A DNA stretch of 64,000 bases from Aurantimonas sp. Leaf443 (lineage in GTDB: Bacteria > Pseudomonadota > Alphaproteobacteria > Rhizobiales > Rhizobiaceae), in NCBI RefSeq assembly GCF_001425575.1, contig NZ_LMRD01000006.1, forward strand, positions 126,513 to 190,512. Reading direction: 5' to 3'. Positions within the stretch are counted from its first letter, which is position 1; the number at the start of each line of letters is the position of its first letter. The position numbers and the translations under genes are program-made. Shown here piece by piece: positions 16,512 to 27,899 of this stretch. Below the pieces are notes generated by a model. The model did not search any database, had not been told where the DNA came from, and worked only from the letters and a program-made list of their open reading frames with translations.

Positions 16512-16517
16512 ACGCCG

Positions 16518-17474
16518 TCAGCCGACGAGCGTCAGCCAGACGCTGAGCGTGACCACCGAGGCGAGGGTGGAGACGAGGATGGAGGTCGAGGCGAGGCGCT
16601 CGCCGGACTTGAAATGGGCCGCCAGCAGATAGGCGTTGACGCCGGCGGGGCAGGCGGCCGTCATCACCGCGCCCTTCAGCCAGTGCGGGGGCAGGGCGAA
16701 CTGGCCGACGCCCCAGACGAGCGCGGGCAGGACGACGAGAGACAGGGCCGAGGTGAGGGCGGCGGCGCGAAGATCGCCGCGCAGACCGTAGCGCGTCAGC
16801 GACATGCCGAGCGAGAAGAGCGCGACGGGCCCGGCCGTGCTGCCGAGAAGCGTCACCACCTCGCCCGCCGGGCCCGAAATGCCGAGACCCGTGAGGCGCC
16901 AGAGAACGCCCGCCACGATGCCGGCGACGATGGCGTTGGTGGAGAGGTTCCGCGCCACGCGCGAGAGCACGGCCTTCATCGAGGGCGAGGCGGCGCCCGT
17001 GCCGGCCTCGCGCGCGTCGAGGCTCGCGGCGCGCTCCATCAGGAGCGTCGAGGCGATCATCATCAGCGGCAGATGGACGGAGATGAGGAGGAGAAGCGGC
17101 TCCAGCCCCGCCTCGCCATAGGCGCGCTGGAGGAGCGGCACGGCCACGAAGACCGTGTTCTTGAAGGCCGAGGAGATGCCGGCGACGACGCCCTTGCGCC
17201 GGTCGGCGGCGAGCAGCCGCCGGGCGATCATCGTGCCTGCGGTCCAGACGAGGGCGACCGAGCCGAAATAGCAGCCCCAGAGCCAGAAGGGGTTGGCGCC
17301 GGCGAAGCTCGCGCCCGCGAGCGAGCGGAAGATGAGGACCGGCACCGCCACCACGAAGACGTAGCGGCTCAGCGCGTCGCCCGTCGCCTCCGAGAGGAGC
17401 TTGAAGCGGGCGACGAGATAGCCCACCGCCATCAGGCCGAAGATCGGGACGACGACGTCGAGGATTTCCTGCAT
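16518..17474 (-). CDS. AEC-family auxin-efflux-type permease
   Basis: A 318-residue membrane protein of the auxin efflux carrier family, with about ten TM segments in two halves joined by a hydrophilic loop (near RAASLDAREAGTGAAS). Family-type segments include VAVPVLIFRSLAG, ISSAFKNTVFVAVPLL and TAACPAGVNAYLLAAHF. Bacterial members export or import dicarboxylates or other small organics; the substrate here is unknown. ATG 17474 gives the conserved short N-terminus MQEILDVVVPIFGLM. It converges on gluQ with only 6 bp between stops and is divergent from the next transporter. Confidence 0.88.
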   Translation of the reverse strand: MQEILDVVVPIFGLMAVGYLVARFKLLSEATGDALSRYVFVVAVPVLIFRSLAGASFAGANPFWLWGCYFGSVALVWTAGTMIARRLLAADRRKGVVAGISSAFKNTVFVAVPLLQRAYGEAGLEPLLLLISVHLPLMMIASTLLMERAASLDAREAGTGAASPSMKAVLSRVARNLSTNAIVAGIVAGVLWRLTGLGISGPAGEVVTLLGSTAGPVALFSLGMSLTRYGLRGDLRAAALTSALSLVVLPALVWGVGQFALPPHWLKGAVMTAACPAGVNAYLLAAHFKSGERLASTSILVSTLASVVTLSVWLTLVG

Positions 17475-17666
17475 GCGTCCCCGTCTCCTGCCGCCGCCGC
17501 TCGCCCCTGCGATATCGGGGCGGGACGTGCGGCGCAATCGACGCGCGCGGCGCGAGCGGGCGGCTTTGCCGGCGGCAAGGCGGGTGCTATGGCCGCCCTC
17601 TCCCTGCGCCGGCCGTCCCCGGCGCCGCTCCGGCCCCGGCGGGCGGACCTTGCGAAGGACCCGTGC

Positions 17667-18563
17667 GTGCAGCGTTTCCTGCCCTTCTTCCCGGCGACCT
17701 TCGTGCTCCTGTGGTCCACCGGCTTCATCGGCGCGCGCTACGCGATGCCCCATGCCGAGCCCTTCACCTTCCTGAGCCTGCGCTACGGGCTGGCGCTGAT
17801 CCTCCTACTGGGCGCCGTCCTCGCGGCGCGGGCGCCCTGGCCGGACCGGCGCACTGCCCTGCACGCGGCGATCGCCGGGGCGCTCATCCACGGCGCCTAT
17901 CTCGGCGGCGTGTTCTACGCCGTGCGACACGGCCTCTCGGCGGGCATCGTCGCGCTGATCGTCGGGCTGCAGCCGGTGCTGACGGGCCTTCTGGCGGCCA
18001 GCGTCCTCGGCGAGCGGGTGGGGCCGCGGCAGGTGGCGGGGCTCGCGCTCGGGCTGCTCGGCGTGGCGCTGGTGATCCTGCCGAAGATCGGCGACGGCGG
18101 ACAGATGAGCCTCGCCACGCTCGCGCCGGCCTTCGTCGCGGTCGCCGCCATCACGCTCGGCACGATCTGGCAGAAGCGGTTCGTCACCGGGGTGGATCTG
18201 CGCACCGGCACGGCGCTGCAATATCTGGGCGCCCTCGCGCCGACCGCGCTCCTCGCCTACGCCACCGAGACGATGGTCGTCGACTGGACGGGCGAGCTCC
18301 TCTTCGCGCTTCTCTGGCTCGTGCTCGTCCTGTCCATCGGCGCGGTGTTCCTGATGCTGGTGCTGATCGAGCGCGGCGCGGTCTCCTCGCTCGCCTCGCT
18401 GATGTATCTCGTGCCGGGCGTGACGGCGGTGCTGGCCTATCTCCTCTTCGGCGAGACGCTGACGCTCCTGCAGCTCGCCGGGCTCGCCATCGCCGGAATC
18501 GGCGTCGCGGCCGCCACGCGGCGCTCCTCGGCGCGGGCGGCGATGGAGACGCCCGCGCCGTGA
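17667..18563 (+). CDS. DMT-superfamily (EamA) transporter
   Basis: A 298-residue EamA-type transporter with ten predicted TM helices. The opening FPATFVLLWSTGFIGARYAMPHAEPFTFLSLRY is characteristic of the branch that includes putative amino-acid and metabolite exporters. The second half has SLASLMYLVPGVTAVLAYLLFGE. I place the start at GTG 17667, because GAAGGA lies eight bases upstream and TM1 begins directly after. ATG 17589 would add 26 Arg/Pro-rich residues without a ribosome-binding site. Substrate unknown. Confidence 0.85.
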   Translation: MQRFLPFFPATFVLLWSTGFIGARYAMPHAEPFTFLSLRYGLALILLLGAVLAARAPWPDRRTALHAAIAGALIHGAYLGGVFYAVRHGLSAGIVALIVGLQPVLTGLLAASVLGERVGPRQVAGLALGLLGVALVILPKIGDGGQMSLATLAPAFVAVAAITLGTIWQKRFVTGVDLRTGTALQYLGALAPTALLAYATETMVVDWTGELLFALLWLVLVLSIGAVFLMLVLIERGAVSSLASLMYLVPGVTAVLAYLLFGETLTLLQLAGLAIAGIGVAAATRRSSARAAMETPAP

Positions 18564-18645
18564 CCGATCGACGCCGCGCGCATGGACGCGCGCCAAGGGC
18601 GCCTATATCGACAGCGCACGCCACCCGACGGAGCCTGCCGACGCC

Positions 18646-18834
18646 ATGTCGAGCTTCCTGACCTATCTCGCCCTCTTCGTGATGATCGCGACCGCGATCG
18701 TCCTTCTGCTCGGGCTCTTCAACATGATGCGCGACGGCGACGCCAACCGCTCGCAGCAGCTCATGCGCGCCCGCGTCATGCTGCAGGGCGTGGCCGTCAT
18801 CATCATCGTCAGCGTCCTGCTCCTGGCGCGCTGA
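18646..18834 (+). CDS. Twin-transmembrane HIG1-domain protein
   Basis: A 62-residue protein with two TM helices separated by a short loop (NMMRDGDANRSQQLMRARVMLQG), matching the HIG1_N/twin-TM family. Eukaryotic HIG1 proteins associate with respiratory supercomplexes; the bacterial role is not settled. It lies 28 bp before the cobalamin adenosyltransferase gene, an arrangement I recall from other Hyphomicrobiales, and is probably cotranscribed with it. Confidence 0.88.
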   Translation: MSSFLTYLALFVMIATAIVLLLGLFNMMRDGDANRSQQLMRARVMLQGVAVIIIVSVLLLAR

Positions 18835-18862
18835 GCGCGCCCGTCTCGAGGAAGAACCCGCC

Positions 18863-19435
18863 ATGGTCCGGCTGAACCGCATCTACACCCGCACCGGCGA
18901 CGGCGGGCAGACCTCGCTCGGCAATGGCGAGCGGCGCCCGAAATTCGACCCGCGCATCGAGGCGATCGGCACGGTGGACGAACTGAATTCCGTCATCGGC
19001 CTCGCCCGGCTCGCCGCAGAGGGCGCGATGGACGAGAGCCTCGCGCGCATCCAGAACGAGCTCTTCGACCTCGGCGCCGATCTCGCCACCCCCGAGACGG
19101 GCGAGCCTCTGCCCTACGAGCGCCTCGCCATCCTGCCCTCGCAGGTCGAGCGGCTGGAGGCCGAGATCGACGCGATGAACGAGCGGCTGGAGCCGCTGAA
19201 ATCCTTCGTGCTGCCGGCGGGCTCGGCGCTCGCCACCCATCTCCATCTCGCGCGCACCGTCGCGCGGCGGGCCGAGCGGCAGATGGTGGAACTGGCCGCC
19301 CGCGAGGGCGAGACCGTCTCCACGGCGGCGCTCACCTATGTGAACCGGCTCTCCGACCATCTCTTCGTGGCCGCGCGCATCGCCAACGACGAGGGCCGGG
19401 CCGACGTCCTCTGGGTGCCCGGCAAGAGCCGCTAG
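18863..19435 (+). CDS. Cob(I)alamin adenosyltransferase, PduO type
   Basis: A 190-residue PduO-family ATP:cob(I)alamin adenosyltransferase, making coenzyme B12. Motifs: TRTGDGGQTSLGNGER at the N-terminus (ATP binding), ELNSVIGLAR, SFVLPAGS, RTVARRAERQM and VNRLSDHLFVAARIAN. Length is normal for a trimeric bacterial enzyme. It belongs with the cobalamin genes cobS and cobT further along the window. It is followed 12 bp later by the rhomboid gene. Confidence 0.93.
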   Translation: MVRLNRIYTRTGDGGQTSLGNGERRPKFDPRIEAIGTVDELNSVIGLARLAAEGAMDESLARIQNELFDLGADLATPETGEPLPYERLAILPSQVERLEAEIDAMNERLEPLKSFVLPAGSALATHLHLARTVARRAERQMVELAAREGETVSTAALTYVNRLSDHLFVAARIANDEGRADVLWVPGKSR

Positions 19436-19447
19436 GACACGCCGGCG

Positions 19448-20176
19448 GTGGTGTTCCTGCCGCTCCACGACGCCAACGGGCTGAGGCGCATCCGCGCGCC
19501 TTTCGCCACGCGCGCGATCCTCGCCGTCAATCTCGGCGTCTTCGCCGTCACCTTCCTGGCGCTGCGCGCGGGCTGGCTGCCCGAGGCCTACGAGATCTCC
19601 TACGGCTACATCCCGGCTGTCGCGAGCGGCCTTGCCGACCTGCCGCCGGCCTACCGCATTCTGCCGCAGCCGCTGACGCTCGTGACCTATTCGGTCCTGC
19701 ATCTCGACCTCTGGCATCTCCTCGGCAATCTCGTCTTCCTGTTCGTCCTCGCCGACAATGTCGAGGACGCGATGGGGCCGTGGCGCTTCGTGCTGTTCTA
19801 TCTCGGCTGCGCGGCGGCAGGCGCGCTCTTCCACGGCGCGTGCCAGCCCGATTCGCAGGCGACGCTCGTCGGCGCCTCCGGCGCGGTGTCGGGCACCGTC
19901 ATGGCCTATCTGATGCTGCATCCGCGTGCCAAGATCTGGATCCTCGCCTTCCTGCGCGTGCCCCTGCGGCTCCCGGCCTTCCTCGTTCTGGCCGCTTTCG
20001 TGCTCACGCAGCTGGTCTTCTTCGTCGCGGGCGCCGGCGACTATTCCTATGCCGCCCATGTCGGCGGGCTGGCGGCGGGCGCGGTGCTGACGCCGGTCCT
20101 ACGCCAGCCGGGCGTTCCGCTCTTCGACTGGTCGCCGCGGCCCGCGAACGCGCCGACCGGCGAGGGTGGGGCTTGA
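19448..20176 (+). CDS. Rhomboid-family intramembrane serine protease
   Basis: A 242-residue six-TM protein. The catalytic serine is S144 in the GASGAVSG motif and the histidine is H204 in [11 protein letters not shown]. The [10 protein letters not shown] stretch (85-94) is the conserved L1/TM2 region. It should cleave single-pass membrane proteins in the membrane; the substrate is unknown. GTG 19448 starts the gene, with AGGA about ten bases upstream overlapping the preceding stop codon region, so it is likely in the adenosyltransferase operon. Confidence 0.92.
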   Translation: MVFLPLHDANGLRRIRAPFATRAILAVNLGVFAVTFLALRAGWLPEAYEISYGYIPAVASGLADLPPAYRILPQPLTLVTYSVLHLDLWHLLGNLVFLFVLADNVEDAMGPWRFVLFYLGCAAAGALFHGACQPDSQATLVGASGAVSGTVMAYLMLHPRAKIWILAFLRVPLRLPAFLVLAAFVLTQLVFFVAGAGDYSYAAHVGGLAAGAVLTPVLRQPGVPLFDWSPRPANAPTGEGGA

Positions 20177-20315
20177 AACGCGGCCTGCGAGCCTGTTTGA
20201 AGAGCGGCACGACGTGCCGAAACATTCGACGCGCCGGGTCGCCGCCTCCCAGGGAGGGGCGGGCCGGCACGTCCGGAGGGCGGGCCGGAGACCTGCCATG
20301 GGAGAAGCGTTTTCG

Positions 20316-21065
20316 ATGAAGGTCCTAGTCGCGGTGAAGCGCGTGGTCGACTACAACGTGAAGATCCGGGTGAAGCCGGACGGTACGGGCGTCGACCTCG
20401 CCAACGTGAAGATGAGTATGAATCCGTTCGACGAGATCGCCGTCGAAGAGGCGATCCGCCTGAAGGAGAAGGGCGCCGTGACGGAGATCGTCGCCGTCTC
20501 CATCGGGCCGGCGCAGGCGCAGGAGACCATCCGCACCGCGCTCGCCATGGGCGCCGACCGCGGCATCCTCGTGAAGACCGACGCGGTGGTGGAGCCGCTC
20601 GCCGTCGCCAAGATCCTGAAGGGCGTCGTCGAGGCCGAGGCGCCCGGCCTCGTGCTCCTCGGCAAGCAGGCCATCGACGACGACTGCAACCAGACCGGCC
20701 AGATGCTCGCCGCGCTCCTCGGCTGGGGGCAGGGCACCTTCGCCAACACGGTCGTCATCGAGGGCGAGAGCGCCACGGTGACGCGCGAGGTCGACGGTGG
20801 CCTGCAGACCGTGTCGCTCAAGCTGCCGGCCATCGTGACGACCGATCTTCGCCTCAACGAGCCGCGCTACGCCTCGCTGCCCAACATCATGAAGGCCAAG
20901 AAGAAGCCGCTCGAGGAGAAGAGCCCGGCCGATTTCGGCGTCGACGTCGCGCCGCGCCTGACGGTTCTCTCGACCGTGGAGCCGAAGAAGCGGGCGGGCG
21001 GCGTGAAGGTCGCCTCGGTCGACGAGCTTCTGTCCAAGCTGAAGGAGGAGGCCGGCGTCCTCTGA
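20316..21065 (+). CDS. etfB: Electron transfer flavoprotein beta subunit
   Basis: A 249-residue EtfB, exactly the usual length. It opens [20 protein letters not shown] and holds the AMP-site and conserved [27 protein letters not shown] and [16 protein letters not shown] segments. With EtfA it carries electrons from acyl-CoA and other dehydrogenases to ETF-quinone oxidoreductase. ATG 20316 is chosen over upstream in-frame starts because GGAGAAG precedes it by nine bases. etfA follows after 22 bp. Confidence 0.96.
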   Translation: MKVLVAVKRVVDYNVKIRVKPDGTGVDLANVKMSMNPFDEIAVEEAIRLKEKGAVTEIVAVSIGPAQAQETIRTALAMGADRGILVKTDAVVEPLAVAKILKGVVEAEAPGLVLLGKQAIDDDCNQTGQMLAALLGWGQGTFANTVVIEGESATVTREVDGGLQTVSLKLPAIVTTDLRLNEPRYASLPNIMKAKKKPLEEKSPADFGVDVAPRLTVLSTVEPKKRAGGVKVASVDELLSKLKEEAGVL

Positions 21066-21087
21066 CGCCGCGCCGGAGATCGAACCC

Positions 21088-22017
21088 ATGACCACGCTCC
21101 TCATCGCAGATCACGACAACCAGAGCCTCTCGCCCGAGACCGCCAAGGCGCTCACGGCGGCCTTGGCCCTCGGCGCCCCGGTCGACATCCTCGTCGCCGG
21201 CGAGAACGCCTCCGCGGCCGCCTCGGCCGCCGCCGCCCTTTCGGGCGTCGCCAAGGTCCTGACCGCCGACGCGCCGCTCTACGGCCATGGCCTCGCCGAA
21301 CCGCTGGCCGACCTCGTCGTCTCGCTCGCCGGCGGCTACGACGCGCTCGTCGCCCCGTCCACTGCCGCCGCCAAGAACGTCATGCCGCGCGTCGCCGCCC
21401 TCCTCGACGTGATGCAGGTGTCGGACGTCGTGGCCGTGGACGGGCCGGACACGTTCCAGCGCCCGATCTATGCCGGCAACGCCATCCAGACCGTGCGCTC
21501 GGCCGATGCCAAGAAGGTGCTGACGGTGCGCACCACCGCCTTCGCGGCTGCGGCTGAAGGCGGCTCGGCCCCGGTCGAGCCGGTCGAGGTGAAGGGCGAT
21601 CCGGGCCTTTCCGCCTTCGTGGAGGACAAGGTCGCGGCCAGCGACCGGCCGGACCTGACCTCGGCGAAGATCATCGTCTCGGGCGGGCGGGCGCTCGGCT
21701 CGAAGGAGAAGTTCGAGGAGGTGCTGCTGCCGATCGCCGACAAGCTGGGCGCGGCCATCGGCGCCAGCCGCGCGGCGGTGGATGCCGGCTACGCGCCGAA
21801 CGACTGGCAGGTGGGCCAGACCGGCAAGGTCGTGGCCCCCGACCTCTACATCGCCTGCGGCATTTCCGGCGCGATCCAGCATCTGGCCGGCATGAAGGAT
21901 TCCAAGGTGATCGTCGCGATCAACAAGGACGAGGAGGCGCCGATCTTCCAGGTCGCCGATTACGGCCTCGTCGGCGACCTCTTCACGCTCCTGCCCGAAC
22001 TGAAGGACAAGCTCTGA
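21088..22017 (+). CDS. etfA: Electron transfer flavoprotein alpha subunit
   Basis: A 309-residue EtfA. The C-terminal FAD domain is intact: [61 protein letters not shown] and [24 protein letters not shown]. The N-terminal domain is the usual nucleotide-binding-like fold. Cotranscribed with etfB. A strong hairpin after the stop would partly separate it from hbd. Confidence 0.96.
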   Translation: MTTLLIADHDNQSLSPETAKALTAALALGAPVDILVAGENASAAASAAAALSGVAKVLTADAPLYGHGLAEPLADLVVSLAGGYDALVAPSTAAAKNVMPRVAALLDVMQVSDVVAVDGPDTFQRPIYAGNAIQTVRSADAKKVLTVRTTAFAAAAEGGSAPVEPVEVKGDPGLSAFVEDKVAASDRPDLTSAKIIVSGGRALGSKEKFEEVLLPIADKLGAAIGASRAAVDAGYAPNDWQVGQTGKVVAPDLYIACGISGAIQHLAGMKDSKVIVAINKDEEAPIFQVADYGLVGDLFTLLPELKDKL

Positions 22018-22024
22018 CGGTTCG

Positions 22025-22050
22025 GCCGGGCGGCCTTCGGGCCGCCCGGC
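22025..22050 (+). terminator. Hairpin after etfA (UUCG tetraloop)
   Basis: An 11-bp perfect stem GCCGGGCGGCC / GGCCGCCCGGC closed by TTCG, 7 bp after the etfA stop, followed by GCATCTTTGA. The tail is weak, so it may attenuate and stabilise the etf mRNA 3' end instead of fully ending transcription before hbd. Confidence 0.65.
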
Positions 22051-22113
22051 GCATCTTTGACGGGCCGGACGGCATCCGGCTATGCTGCATCGCAGCAAGC
22101 GGGAGGAAATGAC

Positions 22114-22995
22114 ATGGACGGGTCCATCCGGAAGATCGGGATCGTCGGCGCCGGGCAGATGGGCTCGGGCATCGCGCATGTCTGCGCGCTGTCCGGCTAC
22201 GACGTCACGCTCTACGACGTCTCGGACGAGCGCACCGCGGCGGGCCTCGACCGGCTCACGTCGACGCTGGACCGCCAGCTCTCCTCCCAGAAGATCACGC
22301 CCGCCGAGCGCGACGCGGCGCTGGCGCGCGTTGCGACCTCCAGCCAGCCGCAGGCGCTCGGGCAGGCCGATCTCGTGATCGAGGCGGCCACCGAGGACGA
22401 GATCGTCAAGCGCAAGATCTACCGCGAGATCTGCCCGCACCTGAAGCCGTCGGCGATCCTGGCCTCCAACACGTCCTCCATCTCCATCACGCGCCTCGCC
22501 GCCTCCACGGACCGCGCCGAGCGCTTCATGGGCATCCACTTCATGAACCCGGTTCCGGTCATGAAGCTCGTGGAGCTCGTGCGCGGCATCGCCACCGAGG
22601 ATGCGACCTTCGCCGCCGCCCGTGCCTTCGTCGAGACGCTCGACAAGACCATCACGACCTCGGAGGACTTCCCCGCCTTCATCGTCAATCGCATCCTGCT
22701 GCCGATGATCAACGAGGCGATCTACACGCTCTACGAAGGCGTCGGCTCGGTCGAGTCGATCGACACGGCCATGCGGCTCGGCGCCAACCACCCGATGGGC
22801 CCGCTCCAGCTCGCCGACTTCATCGGCCTCGATACCTGCCTCTCCATCATGCAGGTGCTGCATGACGGGCTGGCCGATTCGAAATATCGCCCGTGCCCGC
22901 TCCTGGTGAAATATGTCGAGGCCGGCTGGCTCGGCCGCAAGGTCGGGCGCGGCTTCTACGATTATCGCGGCGAAACGCCGGTTCCCACGCGCTGA
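22114..22995 (+). CDS. hbd: 3-hydroxybutyryl-CoA dehydrogenase
   Basis: A 293-residue NAD-dependent 3-hydroxyacyl-CoA dehydrogenase. The Rossmann motif is GIVGAGQMGSGIAHV (9-23). Further motifs are NTSSISITRLA, FMGIHFMNPVPVMKLVE (catalytic His in GIHFMNP), FPAFIVNRILLPMINEAI and the C-terminal domain PMGPLQLADFIGLDTCL. It oxidises or reduces 3-hydroxybutyryl-CoA in fatty-acid or butanoate metabolism, fitting the etfBA neighbours. ATG 22114 has GGGAGGA six bases upstream; an upstream ATG would add 19 residues. Confidence 0.95.
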   Translation: MDGSIRKIGIVGAGQMGSGIAHVCALSGYDVTLYDVSDERTAAGLDRLTSTLDRQLSSQKITPAERDAALARVATSSQPQALGQADLVIEAATEDEIVKRKIYREICPHLKPSAILASNTSSISITRLAASTDRAERFMGIHFMNPVPVMKLVELVRGIATEDATFAAARAFVETLDKTITTSEDFPAFIVNRILLPMINEAIYTLYEGVGSVESIDTAMRLGANHPMGPLQLADFIGLDTCLSIMQVLHDGLADSKYRPCPLLVKYVEAGWLGRKVGRGFYDYRGETPVPTR

Positions 22996-23156
22996 CGCGT
23001 TTCGGGCAAGGCGCCGGCGCCTTGCCGCCCGGCGGTGCGCCTCTTTCATCGACCGTGCCTCTTCGGCCGAGCGCGAAGTCGAGGCGCGAGTTCCGGCGCC
23101 GGCGGGTCTCAGGCGTTTGAGAATAGCGTCAGATTAACGAGAGCATTCGGTGCGGT

Positions 23157-23171
23157 TTAACGGCCGCATAA
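23157..23171 (+). promoter_or_regulatory. Near-match CtrA box upstream of the chemoreceptor
   Basis: TTAA-CGGCCGC-ATAA matches the CtrA consensus at seven of eight fixed bases, about 50 bp before the GTG start. Chemotaxis genes are frequent CtrA targets, but a single near-match is weak evidence. Confidence 0.25.
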
Positions 23172-23221
23172 GCTGTCCGTGCCACGGTCCGGCATCGTCA
23201 CTCTCGGAACGGACATCTGAC

Positions 23222-25306
23222 GTGCGCCTGACCATCAAGCTTAAGCTTGCCGCCGCCTTCACGGGTCTTCTCGTCCTGATGGGAGGCACGGGCTACTATG
23301 GCTATTCCGGGTTGCGGTCCTCCAACGAGAACATGCAGGCCTTCATAACGCAGCCCTATGCGCAGACGAAGCGGATGGAGGATGCCGCCCGCGGCATGCA
23401 GAATATCGGGCGCAGCGTGAACCGCATGCTGGCCTCCATCGACGACGCCGAGATCGCCAGCGTGCGCGCGGAGATCGAGCGGAGCATCCGCGCGCAGCTC
23501 GAGACGATGGGCACCTACCGGGCCGGCCTGGCGCCCGGCAGCACCGAGGCCCTGGCCGAGACCGACGCCATCGTCGCCGCCATCGGCAGCTGGCAGGCGG
23601 CGGCCGGAAAGGCGATGGACCTACTGCAGCGGAACTCCACGACCCGTGCCAACGAGAGCCTCGCCCGCGAGGCGATGCCGCTCTTCGAGGAGATGTCGGA
23701 GGACTTCGTGAAGATGCGCGCGGATGTCGAGAACATGCGGGGCGCCGAGGGCTTGCGCGATGCCGTCTCGCTCCTGCGCGCCAATCTGCCGACGACGATG
23801 TTCCGCCTGACGGCCGTCATCGCCGAAGCCGAGCCGACCCGCCTCGACGAAGCGAAGGCGGCCTTCGACAAGACCCTCGTCGATTTCGACAGGGCGATGA
23901 CGGCCTATATCGCCTCGGCTCCGGGCACGCCGATGGCCGCCGCCGTCGCCGAACAGGCCGAGGACTGGAGGATGCTGAAGCCCATCGTCGAGAAGATCGC
24001 GGTGCTGGCCGAGACGAACACGTCGCTGACGGCCAACAAGGACTATGCGGCGACGGGACGTCCCGTCCTTCTGCAGATCATCGAGCGGATGGACCGGCTG
24101 ATCGCCATGGAAGGCGCCTCGGCGGAAGCCCTGGCGAGCGCCACGCAGCACGAATACGTGACGACCCGTTCCGTGATGATCGGCCTCGTGGCGTTCGCGC
24201 TCGTGCTGGGCGCGGCGGCCGCCTTCGCCCTCTCGCGCTCCATTTCGCGGGGCCTCGCCCTCGTCACGGACCATGCTCGGCGCATCGGCGCGGGCGATAT
24301 CGCCGCTTCGGCGGCGGTGAAGCGCGACGACGAGATCGGCGATCTCCTCTCGACCATGGACCAGATGCGCCAGAAGCTGAACGCGGTCGTCTCGACGATC
24401 CTGACCTCCTCCTCGCAGGTCGCGTCGGGTTCCACCCAGTCGGCCGCGACCGCCGAACAGCTCTCGTCCGGTTCCACCGAGCAGGCCGCCGCCTCCGAGC
24501 AGGCCTCCGCCGCGGTGGAGGAGATGGCGGCCAATGTGCGCCAGAACGCCGACAATGCCGGCGCGACCGAGAAGATGGCCACGCAGGCCTCGGGCAGCGC
24601 CGAGAAGACGGGCGCAGCCGTCGCGGCCTCGGTGGAGGCCATGCGCACCATCGCCCAGAAGATCTCGGTCATCCAGGAGATCGCCCGCCAGACCGACCTT
24701 CTCGCCCTGAACGCGGCCATCGAGGCCGCACGCGCCGGCAGCCACGGCAAGGGCTTCGCGGTGGTCGCCTCCGAAGTGCGAAAGCTTGCCGAGCGCAGCC
24801 AGCACGCCGCCCAGGAGATCGGCACGCTGTCGTCGGAGACGCTCGTCACCTCCGAGCAGGCGGGCGAGATGCTCGAGGCGCTCGTGCCCAATATCCAGCG
24901 CACCGCCGAGCTCGTCTCGGAAATCTCGGCCGCCTGCCGCGAGCAGTCGATCGGCATCGAGCAGATCAACCAGGCGATCCAGCAGCTCGATCAGGTGACG
25001 CAATCGAATGCGGGCGCTGCCAACGAGATGGCGGCGACGGCCGGGCAGCTCTCCTCGGAGGCCTCGCTCCTCGCCGAGAGCGCCGGCTTCTTCAAGCTCG
25101 ACGCGTCCGCCCGCGGTGCGGCGCCGGCGGCTTCGGCGCCCACCGTCCCGGTCGGCGTGCGCGCGCTCCAGGCGAAGGCGCAGACCTTCGCGCCGAGCCG
25201 CCCGGCGCCGCGCCGTCCCGCGCCCGCGCCGGTCAAGGCCGCCTCGGACGACGGTTTCGATCTCGACCTCGGCGAGAGCGCCGGGTTCGAGCGCCTCAGC
25301 GCCTGA
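23222..25306 (+). CDS. Methyl-accepting chemotaxis protein
   Basis: A ~694-residue transmembrane chemoreceptor. It has a short cytoplasmic start ([12 protein letters not shown]), TM1, a helical periplasmic domain of about 290 residues, TM2 ([20 protein letters not shown]), a HAMP domain ([16 protein letters not shown]), then the signalling coiled coil. The hairpin tip has [21 protein letters not shown] and [16 protein letters not shown], which bind CheA/CheW. The C-terminal ~60 residues are Ala/Pro-rich and there is no CheR-binding pentapeptide. The ligand is unknown. I use GTG 23222, since it gives the canonical N-terminus right before TM1; an in-frame ATG further upstream is implausible. 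No other che genes are nearby. Confidence 0.92.
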   Translation: MRLTIKLKLAAAFTGLLVLMGGTGYYGYSGLRSSNENMQAFITQPYAQTKRMEDAARGMQNIGRSVNRMLASIDDAEIASVRAEIERSIRAQLETMGTYRAGLAPGSTEALAETDAIVAAIGSWQAAAGKAMDLLQRNSTTRANESLAREAMPLFEEMSEDFVKMRADVENMRGAEGLRDAVSLLRANLPTTMFRLTAVIAEAEPTRLDEAKAAFDKTLVDFDRAMTAYIASAPGTPMAAAVAEQAEDWRMLKPIVEKIAVLAETNTSLTANKDYAATGRPVLLQIIERMDRLIAMEGASAEALASATQHEYVTTRSVMIGLVAFALVLGAAAAFALSRSISRGLALVTDHARRIGAGDIAASAAVKRDDEIGDLLSTMDQMRQKLNAVVSTILTSSSQVASGSTQSAATAEQLSSGSTEQAAASEQASAAVEEMAANVRQNADNAGATEKMATQASGSAEKTGAAVAASVEAMRTIAQKISVIQEIARQTDLLALNAAIEAARAGSHGKGFAVVASEVRKLAERSQHAAQEIGTLSSETLVTSEQAGEMLEALVPNIQRTAELVSEISAACREQSIGIEQINQAIQQLDQVTQSNAGAANEMAATAGQLSSEASLLAESAGFFKLDASARGAAPAASAPTVPVGVRALQAKAQTFAPSRPAPRRPAPAPVKAASDDGFDLDLGESAGFERLSA

Positions 25307-25354
25307 GGACAGGCGGCCGGCAACGACGGCGCGCGGCGGAACGGCCGCGCCCGC

Positions 25355-26023
25355 TCAGACGGCCGGCGCCGTGCGCACGGCCTCGATGAGGCGCACCGCG
25401 TCCTCGCTCGCCCATTCCGCCGGCCCGTTGATCGCCGCCCGCGCGCAGCCGTCCGGGCCGACGACGAGCGAGACGGGAAGGCCGAGCGCCACGCCCTGGC
25501 GCTTCAGGTCGTTGAAGACGCCCATCGTCTCGTCGCGGTAGAAGGGCAGGGCGGTCAGGCCCGTCTCGGCGTAGAAGGCCTTCGGCTTCTCGTCGCTGCC
25601 CAGTTCCACGTTGATCGGCACGACGGCGAAGTCCTCGCCCCCTTCGGCGGTCTCCAGGGCCTCCAGCGCCGGCATTTCCTGGCGGCAGGGCACGCACCAG
25701 GTGGCCCAGAGATTGACGAGGAGGGTGGAGCCCTTGAACGCTCCGAGCGTCGTGGCGCGGCCGTTCTCGTCCTTGAAGGCGATGGTCGAGGCGTCGAACG
25801 GGCGCTCCAGGACCTGCACGGCCGCCACCTCGCCGCGCGCGCGCTCGTTCAGCGCCGCGCTCAGCGTCGCCGAGAGCGGGCAGGCGCTCGCCGTTTCGTT
25901 GCCAGAGCGCGTTTCGATCACGTATAGGACGGCTCCGCCCGCCACGATCCCGGCGACGAGGGCGGCGATGCCGACGAGGCCGAGCCTTAAGGCGGAGCTT
26001 CTTTCCTTCGCCGTCCCGCTCAT
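25355..26023 (-). CDS. tlpA: TlpA-family membrane-anchored thiol:disulfide oxidoreductase
   Basis: A 222-residue protein with one N-terminal TM anchor (about 12-35) and a periplasmic thioredoxin-like domain. The redox motif is W-C110-V-P-C113 in [18 protein letters not shown]; cis-Pro lies in GLPVSLVV. In rhizobia TlpA reduces copper-chaperone and CcoG/Sco-type substrates during cytochrome oxidase assembly. An extra Cys pair (ASACPL and GPDGCAR) may form a structural disulfide. The start codon lies only 25 bp from that of argH on the other strand. Confidence 0.9.
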   Translation of the reverse strand: MSGTAKERSSALRLGLVGIAALVAGIVAGGAVLYVIETRSGNETASACPLSATLSAALNERARGEVAAVQVLERPFDASTIAFKDENGRATTLGAFKGSTLLVNLWATWCVPCRQEMPALEALETAEGGEDFAVVPINVELGSDEKPKAFYAETGLTALPFYRDETMGVFNDLKRQGVALGLPVSLVVGPDGCARAAINGPAEWASEDAVRLIEAVRTAPAV

Positions 26024-26048
26024 GTTCCGCGAACCTTTCCGAGTTTCC

Positions 26049-27449
<1,401 letters not shown>

Positions 27450-27571
27450 CGACGGCTCTCAAACCTCTCGCGGACGGGTGATTTTACCGCCGCGACAGGC
27501 TATCAGATCGAACAGGATGTCCCTTCAGGGGACGGGCCGGCTCGTCCGGCGCGGGTGAAGGCCGGCGGTGC

Positions 27572-27868
27572 ATGATCACGGATCTCAGACTTTCCATCGG
27601 ACGGCTCGTCCTCGGCTTCGGCGCGCTCAGCCTGCTGGCCGCCTGCGGCGTGAAGGGCGACCCGATCCCGCCGGGCGCCGACAAGCCCTCGAGCGTCGTC
27701 TCCTCCACCGCCGCCGCGCGCGGCAGCGGCCTTGGCCGCGACAGCGTCTCGGCCGTGCGCGGCAGCCGCATCGCCGGCAACTCCAGCACCACGATCACCA
27801 ATGCCGAGGTGACGCGCAATCTTGGCGCCTCGCGCAAGAGCTTCCTGCTCGATCCGCTCCTGAACTGA
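27572..27868 (+). CDS. lptM: LptM-like small lipoprotein
   Basis: A 98-residue lipoprotein with lipobox LLAAC (C25) followed by GVKGDPIPPG, the hallmark of the YifL/LptM group that helps LptD oxidative maturation in the LPS translocon. The rest is Ser/Ala-rich and probably disordered. It sits between argH and lysA, the usual position of this family, 32 bp before lysA. Gene name by family resemblance only. Confidence 0.8.
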   Translation: MITDLRLSIGRLVLGFGALSLLAACGVKGDPIPPGADKPSSVVSSTAAARGSGLGRDSVSAVRGSRIAGNSSTTITNAEVTRNLGASRKSFLLDPLLN

Positions 27869-27899
27869 CGTCACCTTTCCCCCGCCGGACCCGACGCAA

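Noticed and set aside
20887-23049. 720-codon minus-strand open frame over etfA and hbd
   Set aside because: Antisense shadow of well-supported genes, with Arg/Gly/Asp-rich composition typical of reverse-strand GC-rich DNA.
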